Assembly (NCBI RefSeq): GCF_012689525.1
Contig: NZ_CP051515.1
Coordinates: forward strand, 1,798,001-1,862,000
Reading direction: 5' to 3'
From: Paraburkholderia aromaticivorans
GTDB lineage: Bacteria > Pseudomonadota > Gammaproteobacteria > Burkholderiales > Burkholderiaceae
DNA: 64,000 bases
The position numbers and the translations under genes were made by a program. Below are positions 42,101 through 50,689 of the stretch, one piece after another. The notes beneath the pieces are model-generated. The model worked only from the letters and a program-made list of their open reading frames with translations. It had not been told where the DNA came from and did not search any database. Positions within the stretch are counted from its first letter, which is position 1, and the number at the start of each line of letters is the position of its first letter.

Positions 42101-43362
42101 TGCGCTGCGACATCCTGCTCGCCAGCCTGTTGGTGCGTCACGTTCTGGGCGGGATCCGATTCGCCCGACATGTCGACGCGCTGCGGCGGGCCTGCTGAGG
42201 TCGATACATTCGGGTCGCTCGTCGGCAGCGATCCAAAGAAACCCTGCAAGCGATCGACGAGCCAGTTCCACCAACTTCCGCCACCACCATCAGGATCCTG
42301 TCGCGGTTCGGACGGGACAGTCGACAGCTGGCTTGCCGGGAGCGGTCCGCCTGGCGCGGCCTGGAGGGGTGGCTCGGCAGGCGTAGCGCGGCCGGCGGCC
42401 GGCGGCGGCGGGACGCTGCGACCTTGCGGCAGGCTGGTCGGCGCCGGCGGATTTTGCGGCGCCATAGCAGGCAGGCCGGTCGGCTGGTTGATCGCGGGGA
42501 TTGCCGCCTGCGCGCGCGCTTTCTCCTGCTGCTGGAGGCCGGGTGCGATTGCTTTCGCGATCCCGAGTGCCTGTTCCAGACCGCTCACGGGCGATGAGGC
42601 GATCGACGCCAACAGCCCTTCCGTGCTGCTGGAATCGATTGCCGGCGCGGCGGGGCCGAAGGCTGGCACTGCGGATTCGCCGGCTGCGCCCAGCGCAGCT
42701 GCCGGAATGGCTGCGCCGGCGCCTGCACCGCCTGCCCCCGCGCCGGTTTGCGCGCGTTCGCGCGATGAGATTTCCGGCCTGTGGTCGTTGGCGCTGTCCG
42801 CGGTTTGGGGACGCCCGGCGGAAGGCCCCACGGCAGCGGGCGCGTTCGGCACAGGTCCGGCCGACGTGTGATTCGATGCAACGATGGACGTGCGTCCTGC
42901 AGGCAATTGCGTGTCCGTTGGATTGGGATCTTTCGAGCGCGGTGCGACGGGTGGCCTGTCCTTGCCCGGTGTGCCGGATGCGTCGTCATTGGCAGAGCGA
43001 GATGCCTGCGAGTCCCCGACGGCGGGCCCGACCTGCTGATGGACCTCGGACACGGTTTCGGCGTCTGGCGGTGCCGAAGCGGCCCGCTTGAGCGATGCCA
43101 CAACCTTCTGAAAGTGATGATTTCCCTGCGTCCGGCCGATGCTGCCGGCCATCGCGCGCTTGCAACCAAGAGGAAGCCGCGTGTCGTTGAACCGTGCTCC
43201 CTGCGCTTCGACGCTTGCATCGGCGAGTGCTGCAGGCAGGCCGGGCACGGCTCGCCGGCCGACCGCTTCGGGCGTACATGCAGAGCACGTACCTGGTTGA
43301 CTCGCGCGACGCCCCAAAGCCGAATTCTTGCGAAGTTCGAGGTCTGCGGCGACATTTGGCAT
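39178..43362 (-). CDS. Very large eCIS cargo-type protein with candidate C-terminal toxin domain
   Basis: A 1394-residue protein. Residues 75-88 carry IGRTQGNHHFQKVV, a variant of the LQxxxGN motif seen at the start of eCIS cargo proteins. A Pro/Ala-rich disordered stretch runs to about 470, then a charged coiled coil (about 487-611) and long amphipathic helices (about 628-800). Gly-rich membrane-active segments lie at about 955-1055, and a CRSC pair is near 1124. The last ~130 residues look like a separate globular domain (WEFGDGSRIDVDIPG, NRQPHLDRISPEGYHLDD, STPAHIEIEM) with conserved-looking His/Asp, resembling polymorphic-toxin tips; the activity is unknown. GGAG precedes the ATG. Coupled to the 317-residue gene. 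Confidence 0.75.
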   Translation of the reverse strand: MPNVAADLELRKNSALGRRASQPGTCSACTPEAVGRRAVPGLPAALADASVEAQGARFNDTRLPLGCKRAMAGSIGRTQGNHHFQKVVASLKRAASAPPDAETVSEVHQQVGPAVGDSQASRSANDDASGTPGKDRPPVAPRSKDPNPTDTQLPAGRTSIVASNHTSAGPVPNAPAAVGPSAGRPQTADSANDHRPEISSRERAQTGAGAGGAGAGAAIPAAALGAAGESAVPAFGPAAPAIDSSSTEGLLASIASSPVSGLEQALGIAKAIAPGLQQQEKARAQAAIPAINQPTGLPAMAPQNPPAPTSLPQGRSVPPPPAAGRATPAEPPLQAAPGGPLPASQLSTVPSEPRQDPDGGGGSWWNWLVDRLQGFFGSLPTSDPNVSTSAGPPQRVDMSGESDPAQNVTHQQAGEQDVAAHRTVADVASRADFGENAVYPTVPVGKLKPAYQPAPAARPAGKAAQQAPVLPAKERAEFDHSAKPWLDEQIHGQLGVYGKERGIYERATEDAQQTGKRELDDETKRTRAEQETLRKEVHADVAAERGRWQEENRKIQQQVGAQSSAKRQEIDRQINEKVAATHREADTHLQDAETKAEGEKAKSEKEATDRKRDEESKPRSWWDRVKGAVSDAFNAIRSAVNAIFDKLRQVVKGIIDTARRAVHALIEACRSVIVGMIHTFGEFVKGLVSVALAAFPELAKKARAWIDGKVKAASDAVNRAAEALHRAADAILDAVAKAIDTALGLLQTAFNKAIDVLEKLALLPFQAMETLAKLVQWVAKYGKFVTGALDLEGLADQVIEGLKKSLGAMVSETPAKAHAKLQELAGQLGGATLASATPAPAAASRAPGQALRVQREPAASTPAKRHVSASDHLKGIRRYLEKGLDHLKIHWWDELKKVGWNLLWPWPAVWGDLKDIWKQIKTGFDDAYHLRVSKVIDDFLAIEQKINSILGNLYGWFFIASVLVGAIIGAFFGGVGAIPGALAGAAFAGEVGEALVAALIVTESAVIVKSVADLAIGNDKPEEDEQDYSKIGGSTLTVGITLAMMLIGEIAAKLAKSVWEGVTGLFRGEKGPEIKVPEGGASDVKPADHAPGVEGGRALAEAPTGDGATIKALDDGRVVICRSCEISDLASEFSTILEDPANEALKAAVEHAKTLSPAEKVAEQVRLRAELERLRVGKPAAEPLRVPTPEEHDLIGQYTKVLQDLRAAREAGDPAGMKTANDALQAIEDTALEQHGKGGSLDKLLDHLDTLTKDRTRLNQGEDPFGTGVASNCAAAKFGPFRGQPFSEVERAIGRPPDQIEGAAAGLKPSEMPTGAVRATWEFGDGSRIDVDIPGSGNTSPYMLNRQPHLDRISPEGYHLDDAGIGVPARSTPAHIEIEMDPRLREIITGGSGK

Positions 43363-43516
43363 AGTGGCGCTCCAACATGCGGTTCTGTTACTACCGAGTC
43401 GTTTTCCCTTCGGCGCAAGGCCGATCGTCGCGGCCGAATTTACTTGAGGGTTCCTAAGTTAAGACTGGCGATGCCGACTTAACTGTCTCGCGCACGTGTC
43501 GGGACCGCCCCTGTCA

Positions 43517-44170
43517 TCACGCGCTCCCTTCGAGCCGTTTTCGCAGCGTCGATGGGAGGCCAGGCGCAGCAGACATGGCTCGCTCGAGTTGTTTGTCTAC
43601 TTCGCTACTATCGCCTGCGGCCCGCTCAAAGCCGTGCACGAGGGCCACAAGACGGTATAGGTGGCCGATAGCGCGCTGGCTGGCGGTCCACCGCTCCACT
43701 TCTTGAGCGTAACGGATGTCGAGTTCGCGAGCCGCGTCGCGGAGGATCGGATCGTCAATGGCCTGCGGATCGGCTCCACTGGGAAGGACGAGTCCACGGG
43801 GAAGATCCGGCACCGCCGATACATGTTCCGGTCCAGCGGCAGCTTCAGCAACGAGCTGCCGCCACGCCTCAAGCAATAGCGCATGAATCCGGCGGCGAGA
43901 AGTCGCGGTTGCTGGATCGGAAGCCACGGCCAATAGCTGCTCGAAGATACAGGCGCGGGAGTCGATCAATCGCGGAGCGTTACGATGCAGTATCGCGTCA
44001 GCCAGCGCGAGAAGCGCCTCGAGCCGCTCAGGCGTGTTCATGCCAACGTCGAGTCCTTCCAGCATCTCGCACATAACGCGATCGTACTGCTCAGGAAGCA
44101 TGGCGCTCCAGGAGCGCTGTTCCTGCTCCAGGCGTTCTCGAATGAAGGGTTCCGGTACGTTCATGGTCAA
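43517..44170 (-). CDS. Hypothetical partner of the 926-residue eCIS cargo protein
   Basis: A 217-residue helical soluble protein (RERLEQEQRSWSAMLPEQYD) rich in Glu, Arg and Leu. Its ATG overlaps the stop of the 926-residue gene by four bases. By position it is a candidate immunity protein, chaperone or loading factor. It is not obviously related to the 317-residue protein that holds the same position behind the other cargo gene, although both are helical. Confidence 0.65.
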   Translation of the reverse strand: MTMNVPEPFIRERLEQEQRSWSAMLPEQYDRVMCEMLEGLDVGMNTPERLEALLALADAILHRNAPRLIDSRACIFEQLLAVASDPATATSRRRIHALLLEAWRQLVAEAAAGPEHVSAVPDLPRGLVLPSGADPQAIDDPILRDAARELDIRYAQEVERWTASQRAIGHLYRLVALVHGFERAAGDSSEVDKQLERAMSAAPGLPSTLRKRLEGSA

Positions 44171-46947
44171 GGTGTCCTCGGTCCGCCGACCGCCCCCTCC
44201 TTAGTCGTCGTTTCTTCGCCAGTTGATCCGGTCATTTCCTGAATGTGGTCGCCGGTGCTGTAATTGATTGGACTTCCGGTGCCCCCAACACGATACTCCT
44301 GGGGAATCGGCCAGTGGAACTTGCCTTTGCTGAAGGGGGGCGGGGTTCCATCGGGCGCAACGCTCCCAACCGTGTCTCGGATGCCGCTGTTCTTTACATC
44401 GACCGCGAGCCACGCTCCAAGCTTGTGGGGAATGTTGTTCCAGTGCAGGACGGTATCGTAGTAGCCACTGGCGACGGACATGACCGTGTCCTCGCGTACC
44501 TGGATGCGCGAGAAAGAGACGTTGGTCGGCTGGATCACGACTTGTGCGACAAACCCTGACCCAGCACGACCCGCAGTGTACGACTGGGGTGCTGGGTTGA
44601 TCAGCGACCGGTGGCTCGGCGCATGAGCCACAACCGTCACAGAACAGGATCGGGCGCCGCCGGGTGGCTGTGCAGTGATGACGCACGAGCTGGCCTTATC
44701 CGGTGCCGTCCAGATACTCGTGGACGGTCCGGTCGGCGTGATGGTGCCGCCTTTAGCGGACCAGCTTACGGCTGTCGAAGCTGTCAGCTCGACCTGCTCA
44801 TTGACGCCAACCGACGCGCGAGAATCGGGCGAACCGTCCGGGGCAGAGACCGAAGTTCGAGTCGTGATCTTGCAGGAGGGCGGACGCGGTCGAAGCCGTT
44901 TCGTGATGAGGCGAATCAGTAGAACAAGCACCAGCAGCGCCAGAACCAGCACGACGATGACTGCAACACCGACCACGATGAAGGCCGCCGCTTCGGTGAG
45001 GCCCAGTGCCACGAGCGCCGTGATGACGATGGCAAGCTCTGGAACCAGATAGACGATCAGCGCACCGACCACAAAAAAAGCCGCCAGGACAACTCTCACA
45101 CCGGGCAGTGTGATCGGGCCGCCCGGAGGACGCGGTTTTGTGATCGGCCCGCGTGCAGTTGTGAAACCGCGAATGGCATCCCCGATACTCGCGAGCACAC
45201 CGCCCCCGCTGAGGAGCGCCCGCGCTAGCGTGGAGGCCAGGTTCCCGATCCGCGTCGAGATATTCGTGGCTGCACTCAGCAGCGTATCCACGGGAGCCTG
45301 AACGACCGAGCGCATCCAATCCAGCATCGCGGCAACCGTTGCCATGACCGGCTGCACCACCGATTGCACGAGACCAATCACACTTTCCACAGCCTGTTCC
45401 AGCGCCTGAACCACTTGCCCCACTCGCGTAACCGCGGTCTGCACAGCTCGGGCGAGCCCCGTGGTAATGCCCTGGATCACTTTTGCGACGCCAGCGGCTA
45501 GGGTGTGGAACAGCGACGCGACTGTCCCGGAGATCTTCGCATCGAAGGTTTGTATGATCGCGCGATTGTTCGCCATCGCCTCCTGAGCGATTGCGCGAAT
45601 ATCAGCGAGCGCATCGCCTGTGGCGCTCTTGCCGTTTCCCCCATTCCCGCCGCCAGCCGCAGGATGGACTGCATCCGCAAGCGCCTTGATGTGCTGCTGC
45701 CGGTTCTTGCGTATCGCGCTCAGCGCGCTCTGCTCTCCTTTTCCGATTGCGTTGGTGATTTGACTTTCAAGCCGGTTGAGCCCCGGGTTGAGAGCTGTGC
45801 TTAAGACTCTCCCGATACCCGAGACGACAAGACCCGTTACACGGCTGAGCGCGCTCGCGACCAGCGTGCTCACGCGCGTGATCTGCGAAACGATGGCGGA
45901 CAACGCCATGCTCGCGAAGCCTCCTACCGCGCCGACAATCGAAACAAGGGTTTCCATCGCGGCACTCAGGGCCTGACGGATGAATCCGAGTACGCTCGAC
46001 AATGCGGCGTTCACGGCGCCACTCGCCTGCTTCAGAAGACCCGTAGCGGCATCGCGTATAGCGGTGACGCCTGGAATATCGGCACCAGGAATCGCGTTGA
46101 CGAAGCCAAAAATCTGTTCAACGATTCCCTTCACTCTGCCTTGAAGGGAAGACGTGGCAGATTCAATGAAACTGCTCATTGCTTCGCGGATGTGGTTGGC
46201 GCTGGCCCGAACTGCAGCGACCGCGTCGGCAATCAGCTTCTGGACTGACCGGGTGACGCTCGCAACGGCAGCCGCCATCTCCGCCTGCTTCGCGGAAATA
46301 GCACGCTGAACACCGGTGCTGGCATTCCGGAAGAAATCGGATAGCTCGATTCGGATTGCAGCAAAACGGTTGGCGACTTCCGCCCGGCGCGTCGCTGCAA
46401 TGCGTGCGACCTGAGCCTCGCTTTGAGCGGAGTCCGAGTCGATCAATCGCGCTTGCCCGGTCGCTTCAGCATCGACGGCGGATTTCGCAGGCTCAGCGGC
46501 GCGCGAGGCCGGCACTGATGGAGCAGCCTCGGGGGGCTGCACAAAGGCTGGGGAAGGTGACGTCTCGCTGGGCGGCGGAACGTTTCCGATCGGCGGCTCG
46601 TCGCGCTTCCTGTTCTGCGGAACCGGCAACTGCTGACGGTCGGACAGGGACTCGGCAGCCGATGCATGGGTTGACACCGAGGACGGAGGTTGTGGCATGA
46701 GGCGCTGCACGGCGCGGTTTCCCACCGCCCTCTGGAGCGCGCGGAAAGTGCTCACGTGCCTTACGTTGCCTGCGCGGCTGGGGCACCCGGCGTGTGGCAT
46801 GGCATCTTTCAGCGAGCTGCGGGACACGCTGCGCAAGCCGGTTGCGAGGTGCGGTTCGTCCCGTCGTCCGGCACAAGACTCCGGCATAGGTTTCCTCCCC
46901 GCAGGCTTATGCGGCGCCAAACCGGTAGTCTCATCCAGCGCCTTCAT
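44167..46947 (-). CDS. Large eCIS cargo-type protein with membrane segment and Ig-like domain
   Basis: A 926-residue protein. I choose the ATG at 46947 because GAGGG precedes it and the ATG at 46986 has none. Residues 71-84, LQRAVGNRAVQRLM, match the eCIS cargo motif. A disordered Pro/Ser-rich linker follows, then about 400 residues of amphipathic helices of the colicin/apolipoprotein sort. Two or three strong membrane helices lie at about 615-690. An Ig-like domain follows (about 700-785; VELTASTAVSWSAKGGTI, TSIWTAPDK), and a beta-rich C-terminal domain with many aromatic residues (about 790-926). A pore-forming or membrane-inserting payload is a reasonable inference. Confidence 0.7.
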   Translation of the reverse strand: MKALDETTGLAPHKPAGRKPMPESCAGRRDEPHLATGLRSVSRSSLKDAMPHAGCPSRAGNVRHVSTFRALQRAVGNRAVQRLMPQPPSSVSTHASAAESLSDRQQLPVPQNRKRDEPPIGNVPPPSETSPSPAFVQPPEAAPSVPASRAAEPAKSAVDAEATGQARLIDSDSAQSEAQVARIAATRRAEVANRFAAIRIELSDFFRNASTGVQRAISAKQAEMAAAVASVTRSVQKLIADAVAAVRASANHIREAMSSFIESATSSLQGRVKGIVEQIFGFVNAIPGADIPGVTAIRDAATGLLKQASGAVNAALSSVLGFIRQALSAAMETLVSIVGAVGGFASMALSAIVSQITRVSTLVASALSRVTGLVVSGIGRVLSTALNPGLNRLESQITNAIGKGEQSALSAIRKNRQQHIKALADAVHPAAGGGNGGNGKSATGDALADIRAIAQEAMANNRAIIQTFDAKISGTVASLFHTLAAGVAKVIQGITTGLARAVQTAVTRVGQVVQALEQAVESVIGLVQSVVQPVMATVAAMLDWMRSVVQAPVDTLLSAATNISTRIGNLASTLARALLSGGGVLASIGDAIRGFTTARGPITKPRPPGGPITLPGVRVVLAAFFVVGALIVYLVPELAIVITALVALGLTEAAAFIVVGVAVIVVLVLALLVLVLLIRLITKRLRPRPPSCKITTRTSVSAPDGSPDSRASVGVNEQVELTASTAVSWSAKGGTITPTGPSTSIWTAPDKASSCVITAQPPGGARSCSVTVVAHAPSHRSLINPAPQSYTAGRAGSGFVAQVVIQPTNVSFSRIQVREDTVMSVASGYYDTVLHWNNIPHKLGAWLAVDVKNSGIRDTVGSVAPDGTPPPFSKGKFHWPIPQEYRVGGTGSPINYSTGDHIQEMTGSTGEETTTKEGAVGGPRTP

Positions 46948-47072
46948 CGTGTCGTCGCCCTCACGCAGTCTGGGCCTTGAGCACATCGGACCGTTTGACT
47001 AACATCGCCCCCGACTATGGCCTCTGATGCTCTCATGAACGGTCAGCTATAGTTGCCACGATCCTCCTGGCC

Positions 47073-47981
47073 TCACCCCGCCGCCCCGTCTTCGCTCTGA
47101 CGCGCAAGCGCGCCCAAATCACGCTTCAGATGCGCCTTCTTCTTCTCCTCCTCGTCCAGCGGCTTCGGTGCCTCGGGCTGGCGCTGCAAGCCGTCGGCCG
47201 CCGGTTTGGTCGCGAGATGCTTGTCCTTGTCGTCGTCCTTGTGCGCATCTTCCCGGTCGATCACCTGCCGGTCAGTCGTCCCTGAATGTTCCTGCTGGAT
47301 AACCGCATGCGCCATCTTGTCCGCCTCGACCTCATGCGGATCGCCCGGCTCGCTCACGCTCATCTTGCGGCGAATGCCGTCGCCAGTCTGTTGCACGACA
47401 TGGGTCAGTTCGTGCGCAAGAAGCTCGCGCCCCGACGACGAGCCGGGATGATACTCACCTTGCCGAAAAAACACGTCATGCCCGGTCGTAAATGCGCGGG
47501 CACTCAGCGAGTTGCTCAGGCCATCGGCGCGACTGTCGGTATGAATCCGCACGCCGGAAAAATCGGCGCCGAACGCCGTCTCCATCCGGGTACGGGTGCC
47601 ATGATCCATGCCGTGGCCGCCACCGCGAGCCGAGTCGATAGAACGCTCGATCCCCTCCATTTCATGGGTCGCCTCGCCGCCGCTGCTCACGCGGTTCAGT
47701 ACGCGCCCCACATACTGATTGCCATAGCGCATCTGCAAACGCAGCAGCGACTGTTGCCCGGATACCCCGTTCACGCGCATTGAGCGGTGCAACACCCCCG
47801 CGTGCGCGCCCGCGCAAGACGCGTCGCCGGCGCGGCACACCACGCTGTCGACGGGATCTCGCGAAACGAACGGATACGTCAGTTGGCGCATGAGCTCGGC
47901 TGCTCGAGGGGCCGGCGCGTCGCTGCGTCGTGCCATCAGAAGCACGGCGCTTCGCGCAGAAGTTGGTTCCTGATCGCTCAT
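47073..47981 (-). CDS. DUF4157 (eCIS core metallopeptidase-like) protein
   Basis: A 302-residue protein with a DUF4157 domain at about 105-215. The canonical segments MDHGTRTRMETAFGADFSGVRIHTD and LSARAFTTGHDVFFRQGEY are followed by LLAHELTHVVQQ, with a HExxH motif at His190-His194. DUF4157 is the best-known marker of eCIS-associated cargo. The N-terminal part has LQMRYGNQYVGRVL (82-95), the same cargo motif as in the two large proteins. The C-terminal ~70 residues are highly charged. The start at 47981 has GGAGAGAGGAG before it; the upstream ATG at 48002 does not. It is first in the cargo block. Confidence 0.88.
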   Translation of the reverse strand: MSDQEPTSARSAVLLMARRSDAPAPRAAELMRQLTYPFVSRDPVDSVVCRAGDASCAGAHAGVLHRSMRVNGVSGQQSLLRLQMRYGNQYVGRVLNRVSSGGEATHEMEGIERSIDSARGGGHGMDHGTRTRMETAFGADFSGVRIHTDSRADGLSNSLSARAFTTGHDVFFRQGEYHPGSSSGRELLAHELTHVVQQTGDGIRRKMSVSEPGDPHEVEADKMAHAVIQQEHSGTTDRQVIDREDAHKDDDKDKHLATKPAADGLQRQPEAPKPLDEEEKKKAHLKRDLGALARQSEDGAAG

Positions 47982-48301
47982 GTCGATAACTCCTCTCTCC
48001 ATTAATCCGGGGTAGCAAAATCGCTTAAAAAACTTCCCAGATCAGTTCGTTCAACACTACATACAGGATATGCAATACGGTCCGGTTTCGCGAGTTCGAA
48101 GCGCGCAATCATTTGCCGTGAATGCCACCCACGCACGGGCCCATTAAGCGCGGGTTTAACAGAGTCCACAACGTAGCGACGCCTTATGAAAGACGCGAAC
48201 GCAGTGCATTGAATTCAATGCCGCACGGCTTACCGCTACCACTTTGGCAAAGCAAAACAACATGGTGCTGGATCGCGGCAAGCAACTCGCACGCGGACGG
48301 A
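47982..48301. other. Non-coding stretch upstream of the cargo block
   Basis: About 320 bases holding the leader of the DUF4157 gene and otherwise no supported gene. A 72-codon + strand frame (48122-48340) has unlikely composition. The GC content drops here compared with the genes on either side. Confidence 0.4.
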
Positions 48302-48550
48302 TTACTTTTTTACTTCGTCTTGCGAAGCAAATGCTTTTGAACGTAGCGTTGTACCCGGTTGCATAACCAAAATCGCTATCCTATCTTCATGAGACAAACC
48401 CATTAGCGCAATCCGCATCTCGAGGCATGACGCCTCTTCGCGATATCGAATCCATCTTTCGATCGACTCCTCATCGCACGGTAGTGTCAGTCGTTTTCCG
48501 CGATCGATTCGCCATTTTGCGCCACTGGTCTCAATTGAAAGGCCAATCAT
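48302..48550 (-). CDS. Possible small protein divergent from the membrane-protein gene
   Basis: An 82-codon frame ending ASQDEVKK. Its sequence (GKRLTLPCDEESIERWIRYREEASCLEMRIALMG, abbreviated here: LTLPCDEESIERWIRY) has a normal, acid-rich composition, unlike the Arg-rich antisense shadows of this window. The preferred ATG (48550-48548) shares two bases with the start codon of the + strand gene at 48549. There is no clear ribosome binding site, which lowers confidence. No family recognised. Confidence 0.3.
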   Translation of the reverse strand: MIGLSIETSGAKWRIDRGKRLTLPCDEESIERWIRYREEASCLEMRIALMGLSHEDRIAILVMQPGTTLRSKAFASQDEVKK

Positions 48551-50084
48551 GTCCGCGAGACCAAAGTTAAATGCCGACGGCGAAATGCGCATGCCGTTTT
48601 TCCTGCGCGGATGGCAACGTGGTCTCGCGTTGTGGACGGTAGTTCTGGCCGTCAATGTGATCGGCAATCTGACGGCGTACGCACTATTTGTGCGAGGCCC
48701 GCAGACCAGCGGCTGCATGGTCACCTCGATAACGCCGCTCGTGCCGGGTCTGGACGCTGCCGCAATCATGCCTCGCTGGTGGGATGCGTTCAGGATCACG
48801 ACGCCTTGCCAGCTTTTCCCGGCAGGCTCACTGGCCTTCTCGCGCGACGACCTCGAACTCGGCGCGATCCTCGGCGCCATCGCGACGGCCATATGTGCCG
48901 GCCCGCTTATCTGGTTTCTAATGCACACGTGGTTTGCGCGCTACGACGAGTTTCGCAACAGCCTTAAAGACGGCGCGCTGCGTGCCTATCTGGAACGCTT
49001 CTGGGCCCGCAGGCTAATCAGCGAGTTGTCCGACCGCAAGCTGATTCCGCGAGCCTCGGCTGAGGAAAGCACGGGCGCAGCGGACTCATGGCGCGTCGCC
49101 GCCGATTCGAATCCGTTGATCTGCCAATACGTATTCAAGGCGATCTATCACAATCAGTACGGTTTAAGCGCGTTCCTGACGCCATTTGCGCTGCTGATCG
49201 CGGTCTCGTATGTATCGGCCCTCCTCGTGGCCTGCATGCGTGGCTGCATCGCGACAGGCGCGACCTGCTCCCCGTTCCTGTTCGCCAACCAGGCGCCCGT
49301 GGTGATCAGCGCGATCGCCGGCGCATTCATGTTTGCGGTCGGCGACTCGGTGCGTTGCATCAGGCAGCGCTGCATGACCGTGTCAGATGCGTTCTGGTAT
49401 GCGCTGCGCCTGTTTCTTGCCATTCCGGTGGGCCTCGCGGTCGCCCGCTCCGCCGATCCCAAGGTGGCGCAGACCGCGGTGGCATTCGGTCTCGCGATGT
49501 TTCCGCTAAACGACTTTCTGAAAGTGATCCGGCGTTTTGCGTTCCCACAGATCCTTTCAAACGACAACGCCGAAAACGGCGACAAGCTGCTGATGCTCGG
49601 CGGCGTCACGTTACCGATTGCCGCGATGTTTGCAGCCGAAGGCATTTACTCGATCGAGCAGTTGGCAACGACCGATCCGGTGGTTTTGTCGATACGCACC
49701 GGCTTACCCTTTCGCTTCCTGCTGTCGCTCGGCTCGCAGGCCGTCGTGCGTCGTCATCTCGGCGCTCAGGCGGACAAGCTCAGCGACATCGGCCTGAGCG
49801 ATGCGTTGTCGATTCTCGAGGTCGTGCGCGCGCTGGATGCGCAAGAGGGCACGCCGGGCCTCAAGACGAAAGAGCCGCGCAAGATTATCGGGAGCGCGGT
49901 GAAACAGCTAGGCGGCGGCGATGCCAGCCCGATCAACGATGCCGTCATCGAAATGAAGTTTCGCGAAATCGCCGCCGACGAATACACGCATTTCCTGGAT
50001 CACGTGATGCCTTTTGAACCCGTGCAGAGCCAACCGGTTACGCAGCCGGAGCCGAGGCTGGCTCCGGTTCCGGCAGTCGCATAA
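48549..50084 (+). CDS. Multi-pass membrane protein of unknown function next to lysozyme
   Basis: A 511-residue integral membrane protein with about six or seven helices (near 22-45, 97-122, 215-240, 258-277, 290-310, 320-340, 360-380) and a soluble C-terminal region of ~130 residues with an HhH-like pattern (GIYSIEQLATTDPVVLSIRTG). Alternative ATG codons at 48585 and 48591 are possible, since no strong ribosome binding site marks 48549. It reads opposite to the eCIS genes and is 129 bases before the lysozyme gene. It might help payload passage or cell lysis for particle release. I do not recognise a family. Confidence 0.65.
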   Translation: MSARPKLNADGEMRMPFFLRGWQRGLALWTVVLAVNVIGNLTAYALFVRGPQTSGCMVTSITPLVPGLDAAAIMPRWWDAFRITTPCQLFPAGSLAFSRDDLELGAILGAIATAICAGPLIWFLMHTWFARYDEFRNSLKDGALRAYLERFWARRLISELSDRKLIPRASAEESTGAADSWRVAADSNPLICQYVFKAIYHNQYGLSAFLTPFALLIAVSYVSALLVACMRGCIATGATCSPFLFANQAPVVISAIAGAFMFAVGDSVRCIRQRCMTVSDAFWYALRLFLAIPVGLAVARSADPKVAQTAVAFGLAMFPLNDFLKVIRRFAFPQILSNDNAENGDKLLMLGGVTLPIAAMFAAEGIYSIEQLATTDPVVLSIRTGLPFRFLLSLGSQAVVRRHLGAQADKLSDIGLSDALSILEVVRALDAQEGTPGLKTKEPRKIIGSAVKQLGGGDASPINDAVIEMKFREIAADEYTHFLDHVMPFEPVQSQPVTQPEPRLAPVPAVA

Positions 50085-50212
50085 GCGCGCTTTCGCCAAT
50101 CCAGCAGCTTAAAACGCGCAACCACGCAATCGTTATCGAAGTACCGTGAATGCCACTCGTCATGTCCGACCGGGCGGCATCCGTCGAGTGATATGTTTCC
50201 CGGAGAGAGATC

Positions 50213-50689
50213 ATGCAAATGAGTGACCATGGGCGAGACCTGCTGACCCAGTGGGAAGGATTCAAGACCCACGCCTACAACGACATCGTCGGCGTCGCGA
50301 CAATCGGCGTCGGCCATGCGCTGACGCCGACAGAGAAGAGCGCCGGCGCGCTCGACATTGACGGCACATCCGTGCCGTACGCGGGAGGCATTTCCGAAGA
50401 TCAGGTCAAAGCACTGCTGGGGTGCGACCTGCACCGCTACGAAAGCGCGCTCAACGACGCGATCGCTGTCGATCTCGCGCAGAACCAGTTCGATGCGCTA
50501 GTATCGTTCTGCTACAACATCGGGATCAACGGCTTCCAGGGCAGCAGCGTGCTCAAGGACGTCAACAACAGTAATTTCGACGCCGTGCCCGACGATCTTA
50601 ATTTGTGGAACAAGGCGGGCGGCCAGGTCAGCCAAGGCCTCGTCAACCGGCGTGCCAACGAAGTAAGCCTCTGGCTAGGACAAATATAA
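50213..50689 (+). CDS. GH24 phage-type lysozyme
   Basis: A 158-residue T4-lysozyme-type muramidase. The catalytic triad Glu15, Asp24 and Thr30 (WEGFKTHAYNDIVGVATIGVGHAL, spacing E-x8-D-x5-T) equals Glu11/Asp20/Thr26 of T4 lysozyme. The later FDALVSFCYNIG is also a family mark. No signal peptide is present, so it needs a holin-like exit, an injection machine or lysis. GGAGAGAGA precedes the ATG (a second ATG follows two codons later). Its stop TAA overlaps the next ATG by one base (TAATG), so it is translated with the lipoprotein. Confidence 0.9.
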   Translation: MQMSDHGRDLLTQWEGFKTHAYNDIVGVATIGVGHALTPTEKSAGALDIDGTSVPYAGGISEDQVKALLGCDLHRYESALNDAIAVDLAQNQFDALVSFCYNIGINGFQGSSVLKDVNNSNFDAVPDDLNLWNKAGGQVSQGLVNRRANEVSLWLGQI

